Source of the DNA: Nocardia terpenica
GTDB lineage: Bacteria > Actinomycetota > Actinomycetes > Mycobacteriales > Mycobacteriaceae
Length of the DNA: 64,000 nt
Reading direction: 5' to 3'
Assembly: GCF_013186535.1 (NCBI RefSeq)
Contig: NZ_JABMCZ010000003.1
Coordinates: forward strand, 992,001-1,056,000
Shown in pieces: positions 1 to 7,802 of this stretch. Position numbers and translations under genes: made by a program. Under the pieces are notes generated by a model that was given only the letters and a program-made list of their open reading frames with translations, was not told the origin of the DNA and did not search any database. Positions within the stretch are counted from its first letter, which is position 1. Every line of letters starts with the position of its first letter.

Positions 1-532
1 GCAGCACCATCGGCAGCACCCCCACCGCATGCGTGAGCGTCGCCGCGACCGGCACGATCGCCCACCCCAGCACCAGATACAGCGGCACCCCCACCCACCG
101 CGGCGCCCCCGGCCACACCAGCTTGAGCGCCACCCCCGCCAGCGCCCCCGCCCACACCACGATCAACAGCGTCGTCCCCGTCCGCCCCGGCAGCCCCAGC
201 ACCGCGAACGGCGTATAACTCCCCGCGATGAACAGAAAGATCATCGAATGATCCGCCCGCTTCATCACCCGCCGCCCCCGCGCCGTAGCCCACGTCACCC
301 GGTGATAAACGGCACTGACCCCGAACAGCCCACACACGGTCACCCCGTACACCGCCGTAGCCCACCCCGCCTCCCCCGAAACCCGCGTTGCCCCCACCAC
401 CAGCGCAACCACCCCCACCACCGCAACCCCCACCGCCCAGGTATGTATCCACCCCCGCATCCGAGGCTTGACCGGCAGCCCCTCAACCACCTCGAACACC
501 GCATCCGCCGGACTGCCCACATCGCCCGCCAC
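1..532 (-). CDS. trhA: Hemolysin III / TrhA family membrane protein (3' end outside window)
   Basis: This is the N-terminal 177 residues of a hemolysin III (PAQR superfamily) integral membrane protein; the stop lies left of base 1. The reading frame starts at a GTG with GGGAG five bases upstream. The family hallmarks are visible: KPRMRGWIHTWA before the first membrane segment, then SAVYHRV, then KRADHSMIFLFIAGSYTPF, where the conserved H and D/S residues form the presumed metal site. Several further hydrophobic helices follow. In M. tuberculosis the homologue Rv1085c sits beside the isoprenyl diphosphate synthase gene, as here (recalled synteny). The physiological role of bacterial members is poorly defined, with membrane energetics and lipid homeostasis proposed; a haemolytic activity should not be assumed. 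Confidence 0.88.
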   Translation of the reverse strand, partial: MAGDVGSPADAVFEVVEGLPVKPRMRGWIHTWAVGVAVVGVVALVVGATRVSGEAGWATAVYGVTVCGLFGVSAVYHRVTWATARGRRVMKRADHSMIFLFIAGSYTPFAVLGLPGRTGTTLLIVVWAGALAGVALKLVWPGAPRWVGVPLYLVLGWAIVPVAATLTHAVGVLPMVL

Positions 533-883
533 ATTAACTCCCAAGTAACTTACGCCACCGTAGGTTCAACCCCCGCCACTGTACCTGCCACGGCTCACTT
601 GGTCCCGGCCAAAAGCACGCCGGGACCAAGTGGTAGTCGCGTGCCGGGACCAAGTGGTAGTTGCACGTCGGAAGGACGTGGTTGACGCACATGGGACTCG
701 GAAGCGCCAATCTCTTTTGTTCCTACCCAACGCAACACCTGATCTCGTGCGCACATGGGTAACTCGCCGGGAACCCCCAGAACTCAGCCACCCACCCAAC
801 GCAGGACCTGTGACCAACCCCTGTGGCACCCAACTGGTATGCAAAAATCGCGGAGAGGCGGACCGAGCGTAGGGTGGGCTGCC
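533..883. other. 351-bp divergent intergenic region
   Basis: This gap separates two divergent genes, so it must hold both promoters. It contains the hairpin at 596-632 and a second half copy of the same element around 640-660. A short hydrophilic reading frame continues in phase upstream of the downstream gene, but it carries no recognisable domain. I see no convincing gene here. Confidence 0.5.
596..632. repeat. Dispersed hairpin element, copy 1
   Basis: A perfect 14-bp inverted repeat (CACTTGGTCCCGGC and its complement) surrounds the loop CAAAAGCAC. The core stem CCCGGC with an A4-5 or T4-5 loop recurs at five other intergenic sites in this window. A second half copy, GTGCCGGGACCAAGTGG, lies just downstream. 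This copy is between divergent genes, so it is not simply a 3'-end terminator. Confidence 0.8.
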
Positions 884-1663
884 GTGAAGCTTGCGAGTCG
901 GGTGCGGGGACTGCCATATCGCATCTACGAGGCGCGGTTGTCGAAACAGCTGGCCGGGAAACAACATCCGCGGCATGTCGCGGTGGTCTGTGACGGTAAT
1001 CGGCGTTGGGCGCGGGAGAACGGCTTCACCGATGTCACGCACGGGCATCGGGTCGGGGCGCTCAAGATCGCCGAGCTGGTGGACTGGTGCCACGGTGTGG
1101 GCATCGAGATGGTCACGGTCTATCTGCTGTCGACCGAGAACCTGAACCGCGCCTCGGACGAGCTCGAGACGCTGTTCGAGGTGCTTCCCGACATCGTCGA
1201 GGAGCTGTCCGCGCCGGAGAAGAACTGGGGCGTGCGCATCGTCGGCTCGCTCGACGGGCTGCCGGGCGAGGTCGCCCGCCGCATGCAGAAGGCCGCCGAC
1301 GAGACCCACGGCCGGGACGGCGTGCACGTGAACGTGGCCATCGGCTACGGCGGACGGCAGGAGATCGCCGATGCCGTGCGCTCGCTGGTCCGCCAGGAGA
1401 TGGCGGCGGGGGAGACCGGCGAGGACCTGGTCCAGTCGATCACCGTGAACGCCATCGGCCAGCACCTCTACACCTCCGGCCAGCCGGACCCGGACCTGGT
1501 CATCCGCACCTCCGGCGAACAGCGACTGTCCGGCTTCCTGCTGTGGCAGAGCGCATACTCGGAGATCTGGTTCACCGAGGCATACTGGCCGGAATTCCGC
1601 CGCGTCGACTTCCTGCGCGCCCTGCGCGACTACGCCGCCCGCCACCGCCGCTACGGTATTTGA
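884..1663 (+). CDS. Short-chain Z-isoprenyl diphosphate synthase (cis-prenyltransferase)
   Basis: The protein (259 residues from GTG) is a cis-prenyltransferase of the UppS family, which condenses isopentenyl diphosphate with an allylic diphosphate in the cytoplasm. The N-terminal region RGLPYRIYEARL and the overall length match the mycobacterial Z-farnesyl diphosphate synthase Rv1086 rather than the long-chain Rv2361c enzyme. The catalytic block is D37-G-N-R-R-W42, and the C-terminal diphosphate-binding block RTSGEQRLSGFLLWQ is intact. An in-frame upstream ATG exists, but the GTG at 884 fits the family start. The likely product, Z,E-FPP, feeds decaprenyl phosphate synthesis for cell-wall assembly (family knowledge). 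The stop codon lies within a 16-bp tandem duplication. Confidence 0.9.
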   Translation: MKLASRVRGLPYRIYEARLSKQLAGKQHPRHVAVVCDGNRRWARENGFTDVTHGHRVGALKIAELVDWCHGVGIEMVTVYLLSTENLNRASDELETLFEVLPDIVEELSAPEKNWGVRIVGSLDGLPGEVARRMQKAADETHGRDGVHVNVAIGYGGRQEIADAVRSLVRQEMAAGETGEDLVQSITVNAIGQHLYTSGQPDPDLVIRTSGEQRLSGFLLWQSAYSEIWFTEAYWPEFRRVDFLRALRDYAARHRRYGI

Positions 1664-1686
1664 TTGCCTCGGTATTTGATTGCCTC
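1655..1686. repeat. 16-bp perfect tandem duplication spanning a stop codon
   Basis: GGTATTTGATTGCCTC occurs twice back to back. The first copy contains the TGA that ends the isoprenyl diphosphate synthase gene. The second copy repeats the same stop context outside the gene. Confidence 0.9.
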
Positions 1687-1700
1687 CGCTCCGCTTCGGC

Positions 1701-1794
1701 GGGTTTGCGGCCTCGTAACCCCGTCGTTCAGCGCCCGTTGCTTGCTCCTTCGTCGCATCGCAACGGGCGCTGAACGACGGGGCGGCCGCAAACC
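1701..1794. terminator. Large inverted repeat, probable transcription terminator
   Basis: A perfect 23-bp inverted repeat (arms 1719-1741 and 1760-1782, loop of 18 bases) starts CCCCGTCGTTCAGCG. An outer imperfect stem pairs GGTTTGCGGCC at the left with GGCCGCAAACC at the right. It lies 55 bases after the isoprenyl diphosphate synthase stop, a position suited to a terminator, though 23 bp is longer than usual. Its right edge merges into the tandem array that follows. Confidence 0.7.
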
Positions 1795-2152
1795 ATGCCG
1801 GTCGGCCGTAAACGATGCGGGTTGACGGGGCGCGCGCAAACCATGCGGAGTGATGGGCGGCCGTAGGCGATGCGGATTGACGGGGCGCGCAAACGATGCG
1901 GGGTGACGGGCGGCCGCAAACCATGCAGGTTAGCGGGGCGCGTGCAAAACGATGCGGGGTGACGGGCGCCGCAAACCATGCAGGTCGGCGGGAGCGCGCG
2001 CAAACCATGCGGTGATGGGCGGCCGTAAACCATGTCGGTTGGTGGGGCGGGCGCAAACCCTGCAGGTTAGCGGGGCGGGCGTCAACCATGTAGGTCGGTG
2101 GGGTGGGCGTCAACCCTGCGGGTCGGTGGGGCGGCCGCGAACCATGCCAGTT
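1783..2152. repeat. Diverged tandem array, about 14 units of 25-29 bp
   Basis: Units follow the pattern GGCCGCAAACCATGCGGG then TGACGGGGC or a variant. I count about fourteen, alternating between GGCCG-type and GCGCG-type beginnings. There are no conserved repeats separated by unique spacers, so this is not a CRISPR array. The units are too diverged for recent slippage alone. Open frames crossing the array on the minus strand are by-products of its composition. Confidence 0.8.
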
Positions 2153-2217
2153 CTGTATCCAGGCGGGCTGAGCCGATCTTGGGTCTGCGTGTTGTGTGAT
2201 TCGCGTACCGTCCAGTT

Positions 2218-2817
2218 ATGAGCGAGTTGCTGGCCGGGCAGGGTGGCGCGGCGCGCGAGGCTTCGGTGCCGTATGTGAGCTATGAGGAGTTCGGGCGGCG
2301 GTTTCTGGAGTATGCGGCCTCGGAGCAGCGGATTGCCGGGGCGTTTTCGCAATTGGCCGGTGCCGCATTCGATTTCGGGCCGATCGGGGTTGGGCCGGGC
2401 AAGATTGCCAGGGTGTCGGCGCAGGTGCAGTTGGGGGAGGCTCGGGTGCGGCGGGATCTGGGGGAGCTGATCACCTTCGAGCTGGATATTCCGCTCGCGG
2501 TCGACCTGCTCCTGGATCTCGCGGTGGACCGGCACCGGTTCGAGGTCGAGGGCTATGTCCGCGTGCATCTGACGGTGCGGACCGCCGAGCCGCTGCGGGT
2601 GATCATCGACATCACCGAGCCGCGGCCGGGCGACGTGCGTATCGACGTCGCCACCGACACCCTGCGCGGCCAGGTCCTGCGCGTTCTCGCCAGCGTCGAT
2701 CACGAGATCCGCCGCTTCATCGCCCGCTATGTCGCCCGCGAGATCCGCAAGCCGCATATCGCCGCGGTGCGGGACATAGATGTCGCCACGCGGTTGGATG
2801 CGGCGTGGAAGATTTGA
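2218..2817 (+). CDS. Conserved hypothetical protein, 199 residues
   Basis: I do not recognise a named domain. The protein is soluble by eye, with no signal peptide or membrane helix. It is rich in beta-strand-like segments such as KIARVSAQVQLGEARV and RVIIDITEPRPGDVRIDV, ending in an amphipathic helical tail that closes DAAWKI. The layout resembles conserved actinobacterial proteins of unknown function found near coaA. It starts at an ATG after the tandem array and ends five bases before the convergent coaA stop. High third-position GC throughout supports real coding. A lipid- or steroid-binding fold is conceivable from the strand content, but nothing in the sequence proves it. Confidence 0.7.
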   Translation: MSELLAGQGGAAREASVPYVSYEEFGRRFLEYAASEQRIAGAFSQLAGAAFDFGPIGVGPGKIARVSAQVQLGEARVRRDLGELITFELDIPLAVDLLLDLAVDRHRFEVEGYVRVHLTVRTAEPLRVIIDITEPRPGDVRIDVATDTLRGQVLRVLASVDHEIRRFIARYVAREIRKPHIAAVRDIDVATRLDAAWKI

Positions 2818-2822
2818 CCGAA

Positions 2823-3755
2823 TTACAACTTCCGCAACCGGATTCGGTTGATGCTGTGGTCCGAGTCCTTGCGCAGGACCAGGGTCGCGCGGGGGCGGGT
2901 GGGGAGGATGTTCTCCACCAGGTTCGGACGGTTGGTGGCGTTCCAGATCTCCTGGGCGGCGACGGTGGCCTCGCGGTCGGTGAACTTCGCGTAGTGGTGG
3001 AAGTGTGAGCGGGGGTCGGCGAAGGCGGTCTGGCGCAGCGTGAGAAACCGGTTCACGTACCAGTTTTCGATGTCCTCGATGCGGGCGTCGACGTAGATGG
3101 AGAAATCGAACAGATCCGACACCATCAGCCGCGGCCCGGTCTGCAGGACGTTGAGCCCCTCCATGATCAGGATGTCGGGCTGGGTCACGCAGTGGAACTC
3201 GCCCGGCACGATGTCGTAGGCGATATGCGAATACACCGGCGCGCAGACCTCGGCCGCGCCCGATTTCACCTCGGTGACGAAGCGCAGCAGCTTGCGCCGG
3301 TCGTAGCTCTCCGGAAAGCCCTTGCGGTGCATGATGCCGCGGCGGGTGAGTTCGGCGGTGGGATAGAGAAATCCGTCGGTGGTCACCAGATCCACCCGCG
3401 GATGGTGATCCCAGCGGGCCAGCAGCGCCTGCAGCACGCGGGCGGTGGTGGATTTGCCGACCGCCACGCTGCCCGCGATGCCGATCACGAACGGCACCTG
3501 ATGGTCCGGATGGGTCTCGCCGAGAAAGGTGGCGGTGGCGGCGAACAACCGCTGCCGCGCCGCGACCTGCAGGTGGATCAGCCTGGCCAGCGGCAGGTAG
3601 ACCTCGGCCACCTCCTCGAGGTCGATCTGCTCACCGAGGCCGCGCAGCTCGGTCAGCTCCTCCTCGGTGAGCACCAGCGGGGTGGACTTACGCAGGGTGC
3701 GCCATTGCTTCCGATCGAATTCCACATACGGACTCGGCTCGCTCATCCGCGCCAC
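2823..3755 (-). CDS. coaA: Type I pantothenate kinase
   Basis: CoaA phosphorylates pantothenate with ATP, the first and usually rate-limiting step of coenzyme A synthesis in the cytoplasm. The 310-residue product is closely similar to M. tuberculosis CoaA (312 aa) along its whole length. The P-loop GSVAVGKS is at about residues 95-102, followed by LVTTDGFLYP, HRKGFPESYD and the C-terminal RPRATLVLRKDSDHSINR. I chose the GTG at 3755 (start VARMSEPSPY) because GGGAGGG lies upstream; an ATG three codons later is the alternative. Gene position matches Rv1092c relative to glyA. The gene is divergent from the DUF885-like gene. Confidence 0.96.
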   Translation of the reverse strand: MARMSEPSPYVEFDRKQWRTLRKSTPLVLTEEELTELRGLGEQIDLEEVAEVYLPLARLIHLQVAARQRLFAATATFLGETHPDHQVPFVIGIAGSVAVGKSTTARVLQALLARWDHHPRVDLVTTDGFLYPTAELTRRGIMHRKGFPESYDRRKLLRFVTEVKSGAAEVCAPVYSHIAYDIVPGEFHCVTQPDILIMEGLNVLQTGPRLMVSDLFDFSIYVDARIEDIENWYVNRFLTLRQTAFADPRSHFHHYAKFTDREATVAAQEIWNATNRPNLVENILPTRPRATLVLRKDSDHSINRIRLRKL

Positions 3756-3959
3756 GGACCCACGCCCTCCCCCGGACGAACGGCGTGCACGAATAACCAT
3801 TCACCGCGACGATGCGGTGGGGTACAGGCTGCTCCCATAGGCGAATTGTCCTCTGGGTCAACGCCGTGCGGCACGCGGGGTGTTACTACTCACGGGTAAC
3901 CACTAGGTGATATTCCTCTCCCCACCTCCGCGTCCTACCCCACCCGATAAGGTCGCACC

Positions 3960-5159
3960 ATGCAAGCGCACCCGCTCGTCGCCGAATACCTCAGCCTGGG
4001 CCTGGCCTTCGACCGCCTGGAGCCGGGTTTCGTCGACGCTTTCACCGGCGATCCGGCGCTGCGCCGGGCGGTGCGCAACGCCCCGGCGCCGCAGCCGCGC
4101 GAGTTGGCCACGCGGGCAGCGGCATTGCGCAAGGAGCTGCCGGACGCGGGTTTGTCGGCCGAGCGCACCGAATTCCTCGATGTGCATCTGCGCGCGCTGG
4201 AATGCTCGGGCCGCAAGTTCGCCGGCGAACCGATCACGTTCGTCGACGAGGTGCGCGCGTATTTCGACGTGGATATCGCCCCGGCCGATGTGGGGGACTA
4301 CCGGGACGCGCATCGGCAGCTGGACGAGGTGCTGCCCGGCGAGGGTTCGCTGTTCGAGCGGATGACCGCGCACCGCCGGGCCGACGAGATTCCGCCGGAA
4401 CGGCTGCGCGAATGCGTGCACGCCCTCTCCGGCGCGCTGCGCGAACTGGTGCGCGAGAAGTATCCGCTGCCCGAACACGAGTACGTCGAGTACGAGGTGG
4501 TGGGCGACAAGCCGTGGTCCGGTTTCAATTACTACCTCGGCAATTACCGCTCGCGGGTGGCGATCAATTCCGATCTCAAACAGCACATGGCGCATCTGCC
4601 CGCGCTGATCGCGCACGAGTCGTATCCGGGCCACCACACCGAGCACTGCCGCAAGGAGGCCGGGCTGGTCGGGGCCGGGCAGGACGAGCAGACGCTGTTC
4701 GTGGTGAACACCCCGCAGTGCCTGATGGCCGAGGGCCTGGCCGACCTGGCGCTGCGGTCGATCGTGGGCCCGGGCTGGGGGCGGTGGGCGCAGGAGATCT
4801 ACGCGGATCTGGGCCTGCGCTTCGATGGTGAACGCGCCGAACGGATTTCGACCGCGTCGGCCAAGCTGCTGACCGTGCGCCAGGACGCGGCGCTGCTGCT
4901 GCACGACCGGGGCCGCGGCATCGATGAGGTGACCGAGTTCCTGCAGCGCTGGACCCTGGCGACGCCGCAGCGGGCCGGGCAGACGCTGCGGTTCCTGTCC
5001 TCGCCGCTGTGGCGGGCCTACATCAGCACCTATGTCGAGGGCTACCGGCTGCTCGGCGACTGGCTGGACGGCGCGCCGGACGCCGACGACCGGGCCGACC
5101 GTTTCCGCAGGCTGCTGGACGAGCCGCTCACCCCGGGCGCGGTCCGGCGCCTGCTCTGA
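3960..5159 (+). CDS. DUF885-like putative zinc metallopeptidase
   Basis: The 399-residue protein carries a DUF885-type metal-binding motif, HESYPGHHTEH, with H219, E220 and H225/H226. A downstream glutamate in MAEGLADLAL (E258) is the probable third ligand. This is the arrangement of the DUF885 gluzincin-like families, which are predicted peptidases or carboxypeptidases. No signal peptide is seen, so it is probably cytoplasmic. The N-terminal 150 residues are helical and variable. The gene is divergent from coaA and followed by a 398-bp gap. Substrate is unknown. The only alternative is that it is a non-peptidase hydrolase of the same fold. Confidence 0.75.
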   Translation: MQAHPLVAEYLSLGLAFDRLEPGFVDAFTGDPALRRAVRNAPAPQPRELATRAAALRKELPDAGLSAERTEFLDVHLRALECSGRKFAGEPITFVDEVRAYFDVDIAPADVGDYRDAHRQLDEVLPGEGSLFERMTAHRRADEIPPERLRECVHALSGALRELVREKYPLPEHEYVEYEVVGDKPWSGFNYYLGNYRSRVAINSDLKQHMAHLPALIAHESYPGHHTEHCRKEAGLVGAGQDEQTLFVVNTPQCLMAEGLADLALRSIVGPGWGRWAQEIYADLGLRFDGERAERISTASAKLLTVRQDAALLLHDRGRGIDEVTEFLQRWTLATPQRAGQTLRFLSSPLWRAYISTYVEGYRLLGDWLDGAPDADDRADRFRRLLDEPLTPGAVRRLL

Positions 5160-5211
5160 GTATGAAAGGGCAACGGGTGCACGGTTATTCGCGCCCGTCC
5201 CGGATACGGGA

Positions 5212-5246
5212 AATGCCGGGACCCCGCGCGGAGCGGACCCGGCATT
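5212..5246. terminator. Hairpin terminator, probably bidirectional
   Basis: AATGCCGGG (5212-5220) pairs with CCCGGCATT (5238-5246) around a GC-rich loop that can extend the stem. It is placed after both the DUF885-like gene (plus strand) and the small minus-strand ORF, so it may serve both. Confidence 0.7.
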
Positions 5247-5269
5247 CGCCTGATAACCGGTTCGCGTGG

Positions 5270-5389
5270 TTACGCGCCCCAGGCTCCGCATGCCGCGCCG
5301 TTGTTGCCGGCGGAGATGGTGCAGGCCGAACGCAGCAACGCGAACAGCAGATCCTGGATCGAGTTGCCGGTGCCAGCGATGAAGAACAT
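5270..5389 (-). CDS. Small hydrophobic protein, 39 residues, unknown
   Basis: An ATG frame with AGGGG nine bases upstream encodes a 39-residue peptide beginning MFFIAGTGNSIQDLLFALL and ending NNGAACGAWGA. The N-terminal half is an amphipathic or membrane-seeking helix. The C-terminal half is Gly/Ala/Asn-rich with two cysteines (in SACTIS and AACGAW). A strong hairpin follows within 25 bases, which is what a complete small transcription unit would look like. The gene points away from glyA. I do not know a function; a small membrane or secreted peptide is an inference. Confidence 0.5.
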   Translation of the reverse strand: MFFIAGTGNSIQDLLFALLRSACTISAGNNGAACGAWGA

Positions 5390-5557
5390 GGTGTCGAACC
5401 CCTGAAAGCTCAAATGTCAGAACGGATACCGTCGCTCACCGCGACAGCTGGGCGTACGTTACGGCATTTGCCGCCGATAGTCAGCCCCGGTTTTCCAGGG
5501 CTGTCGGAAGTTGCCCGGGGAACACTCTTCGGGCCGGACACACCCGGCACATAGACT

Positions 5558-6859
5558 GTGCACGTGACCCAGACGACCGCCTCTGTCAACTCCCAGTCGC
5601 TCGCCGAACTCGACCCCGAACTCGCCGCCGCGATGGCGGGCGAGCTGGCTCGTGAACGCGACACGCTCGAAATGATCGCCTCGGAAAACTTCGTGCCGCG
5701 CGCGGTGCTGCAGGCGCAGGGCAGCGTGCTCACCAACAAATACGCCGAGGGTTATCCGGGTCGCCGGTACTACGGCGGGTGTGAGCACGTCGACGTGGTG
5801 GAAAATCTGGCACGCGAGCGGGTCAAGGAGCTGTTCGGCGCGGAATTCGCCAATGTGCAGCCGCATTCCGGCGCGCAGGCCAATGCCGCGGTGCTGATGG
5901 CGCTGATGAATCCGGGCGAGAAGCTGCTCGGCCTGGATCTCGCGCACGGCGGTCACCTGACCCACGGCATGCGGCTGAACTTCTCCGGCAAGCTCTACGA
6001 GGTGCACGCCTACGGGGTCAGCAAGGAAGACCACCGCATCGATATGGAAGAGGTGCGCAGGCAGGCGCTCGAGGTGCGGCCGAAGGTCATCGTCGCGGGC
6101 TGGTCGGCCTACCCGCGGCACCTGGACTTCGCGGCGTTCCGGGAGATCGCCGACGAGGTGGACGCCTACCTCTGGGTCGATATGGCGCACTTCGCCGGTC
6201 TGGTCGCCGCCGGGCTGCACCCGTCGCCGGTCCCGCACGCCCATGTGGTGTCCTCCACGGTGCACAAGACCCTGGGCGGTCCCCGCTCGGGCGTCATCCT
6301 GGCCAAGCAGGACTTCGCCAAGAAGCTCAACAGCGCGGTGTTCCCGGGCCAGCAGGGCGGCCCGCTCATGCACGCCATCGCCGCCAAGGCCGTCGCGTTC
6401 AAGATCGCCGCGGGCGCGGAGTTCGCGCAGCGGCAGGAGCGCACGATCGCGGGCGCGAAGCTGTTGGCCGAGCGCCTCACCGCCGCCGACGTCAAGGACA
6501 AGGGCATCACCGTGCTCACCGGCGGCACCGATGTGCACCTGGTGCTGGTGGATCTGCGCAACTCGGCGCTGGACGGCCAACAGGGCGAGGATCTGCTGCA
6601 CGAGATCGGAATCACGGTGAACCGCAACGCCGTTCCGTTCGACCCGCGCCCCCCGATGGTCACCTCGGGCCTGCGCATCGGCACCGCCGCCCTCGCCACC
6701 CGCGGCTTCGGCGACGCCGAGTTCACCGAGGTCTCCGACATCATCGCCACCGCCCTCGCGGGCAATGCGGACCTCGACGCCCTGCGCGCCCGAGTCTCCA
6801 AGCTGGCCAAGGACTTCCCCCTGTACCAGGGCCTGGAGGACTGGCGCCTGCTGGGCTGA
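5558..6859 (+). CDS. glyA: Serine hydroxymethyltransferase
   Basis: GlyA is the PLP enzyme that interconverts serine and glycine with tetrahydrofolate and supplies one-carbon units. The 433-residue protein has the complete family pattern: the N-terminal ASENFVPRAVLQAQGS, the substrate loop KYAEGYPGRRYYGGCEHVD, and the PLP lysine K237 in SSTVHKTLGGPRSG. The C-terminal block is NAVPFDPRPPMVTSGLRIGT. Start codons GTG 5558 and GTG 5564 are both possible; the family N-terminus is variable here. The gene is monocistronic and ends in an unusual repeat-containing terminator. In M. tuberculosis the homologue glyA1 is followed directly by desA2 and phoH2, which here lie 43 kb away. Confidence 0.97.
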   Translation: MHVTQTTASVNSQSLAELDPELAAAMAGELARERDTLEMIASENFVPRAVLQAQGSVLTNKYAEGYPGRRYYGGCEHVDVVENLARERVKELFGAEFANVQPHSGAQANAAVLMALMNPGEKLLGLDLAHGGHLTHGMRLNFSGKLYEVHAYGVSKEDHRIDMEEVRRQALEVRPKVIVAGWSAYPRHLDFAAFREIADEVDAYLWVDMAHFAGLVAAGLHPSPVPHAHVVSSTVHKTLGGPRSGVILAKQDFAKKLNSAVFPGQQGGPLMHAIAAKAVAFKIAAGAEFAQRQERTIAGAKLLAERLTAADVKDKGITVLTGGTDVHLVLVDLRNSALDGQQGEDLLHEIGITVNRNAVPFDPRPPMVTSGLRIGTAALATRGFGDAEFTEVSDIIATALAGNADLDALRARVSKLAKDFPLYQGLEDWRLLG

Positions 6860-6864
6860 CCCAC

Positions 6865-6939
6865 TCGAAACCTCAACGGCCCCATCTTCTCGAAACCTCA
6901 ACGGCCCCATCTTCTCGAAACCTCAACGGCCCCATCTTC
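6865..6939. repeat. Three perfect 25-bp tandem repeats
   Basis: Units start at 6865, 6890 and 6915 and begin TCGAAACCTCAACGGCCCC. Each unit carries AACGGCCCCATC, the left arm of the terminator hairpin that follows. The array begins five bases after the glyA stop. Confidence 0.92.
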
Positions 6940-6958
6940 TTTGCGGGATGGGGCCGTT
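6925..6958 (+). terminator. glyA terminator hairpin
   Basis: AACGGCCCCATC (6925-6936) pairs perfectly with GATGGGGCCGTT (6947-6958) around a 10-base loop. Because the left arm is present three times, the single right arm could also pair with either upstream copy. Confidence 0.85.
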
Positions 6959-7064
6959 GGCGTCGGTGCGGCCGACCGTCCGCTCGGCCTTCGTGGCGAG
7001 GGTCGCTGTGTAATGCTTCAGCATGGTGGGCGGCACACGGGCATTCGGGCGCGCGCGGAATACC

Positions 7065-7802
7065 ATGGGAATCGACGTGAAACCTGCAAAGACTTGGCGG
7101 CCTGTCGATCTGGCTCGCGAGCACGCGCTGTCCACCCAGGCGGTCCGCAATTACGAGGACCTCGGGGCGCTCCCGCCTGCCGAGCGCACCGACACCGGCT
7201 ACCGTCGCTACACCGACCTGCACGCCCATGCCCTGCGGACCTTCCTGGCGCTGCGCGCCGGATACGGGCACCAGGCCGCCGTCGATCTCATGCGCAGCGC
7301 CCATCGCGACGACCAGGCCGCCCTCTACACCCGATTGGACGAGCTGCACGCGGGTTTCCTGCACGAACGCCGCACGCACGCCGAGGTCACCGCGGCGCTC
7401 GCGGCCCTGGACGGCACCCCGCCGCCCCGGCACTCCGCCGAACCGCTCACGGTCGGGCAGCTGGCACACCGCGTCGGCGTCCACCCGGCGACGCTGCGGC
7501 AGTGGGAGAAGGCAGGCATCATCGAACCGCCGCGCGACCGCGCCACCGGCTACCGCACCTACGGCGGCACCGACATTCGCGATGCCCACCTGGCCCGCTA
7601 CCTGCGCAAGGGCGGAATTCCCCTGCGGCAGATAGCGTCCTTCCTCCGCGAACTACGCCAGGCGGGCGACGCCGCCCGCATGCGCCCCCTGCTCACCGAC
7701 TGGGCCACCCGCCTGTCGGCGCGCAGCCGCAACGCCCTGCACGGTGTCGCCCAACTCGACCGCTATCTCACCGAACTCGACCGCGCCCGCTCAGCCCGCT
7801 GA
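7065..7802 (+). CDS. Double-domain MerR regulator (TioE-like)
   Basis: The 245-residue protein contains two MerR-type winged-helix DNA-binding domains in tandem. The first (about residues 10-76) starts WRPVDLAREHALSTQAVRNY. The second (about 128-195) starts LTVGQLAHRVGVHPATLRQW and includes the wing RATGYRTYGGTD. No long effector-binding domain follows, only a short helical tail. This arrangement matches the actinobacterial 'TioE family' label. I chose ATG 7065; a GTG at 7077 with GGGA in front is an alternative. The gene overlaps the 3' end of the convergent alpha/beta hydrolase gene by 12 bp. Its target is unknown. Confidence 0.82.
   Translation: MGIDVKPAKTWRPVDLAREHALSTQAVRNYEDLGALPPAERTDTGYRRYTDLHAHALRTFLALRAGYGHQAAVDLMRSAHRDDQAALYTRLDELHAGFLHERRTHAEVTAALAALDGTPPPRHSAEPLTVGQLAHRVGVHPATLRQWEKAGIIEPPRDRATGYRTYGGTDIRDAHLARYLRKGGIPLRQIASFLRELRQAGDAARMRPLLTDWATRLSARSRNALHGVAQLDRYLTELDRARSAR

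Larger units (their letters stand above)
5160..5557. other. 398-bp gap holding a terminator and a small minus-strand ORF
   Basis: This stretch lies between the DUF885-like gene and glyA. It contains the hairpin at 5212-5246 and the 39-residue ORF at 5270-5389. The remaining 168 bases are the glyA upstream region, in which I see no riboswitch-like structure. Confidence 0.6.

Noticed and set aside
566..2113. A 515-codon open frame on the minus strand crossing the isoprenyl diphosphate synthase gene and the tandem array.
   Set aside because: Its start lies in the repeats, giving repeated TWF/RPA-type peptides, and the rest is antisense to a clear conserved enzyme.
1783..2152. Tandem repeats considered as a CRISPR array.
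   Set aside because: There are no constant direct repeats with unique equal-length spacers, and no cas genes are nearby.
5390..5557. A glycine or other riboswitch upstream of glyA.
   Set aside because: No tandem aptamer-like conserved core or expression platform could be seen; only a weak AGCCC/GGGCT stem is present.
5459..6910. A 483-codon open frame antisense to glyA.
   Set aside because: It exists because of strong third-position GC bias in glyA; it has no domain and glyA is unmistakable.
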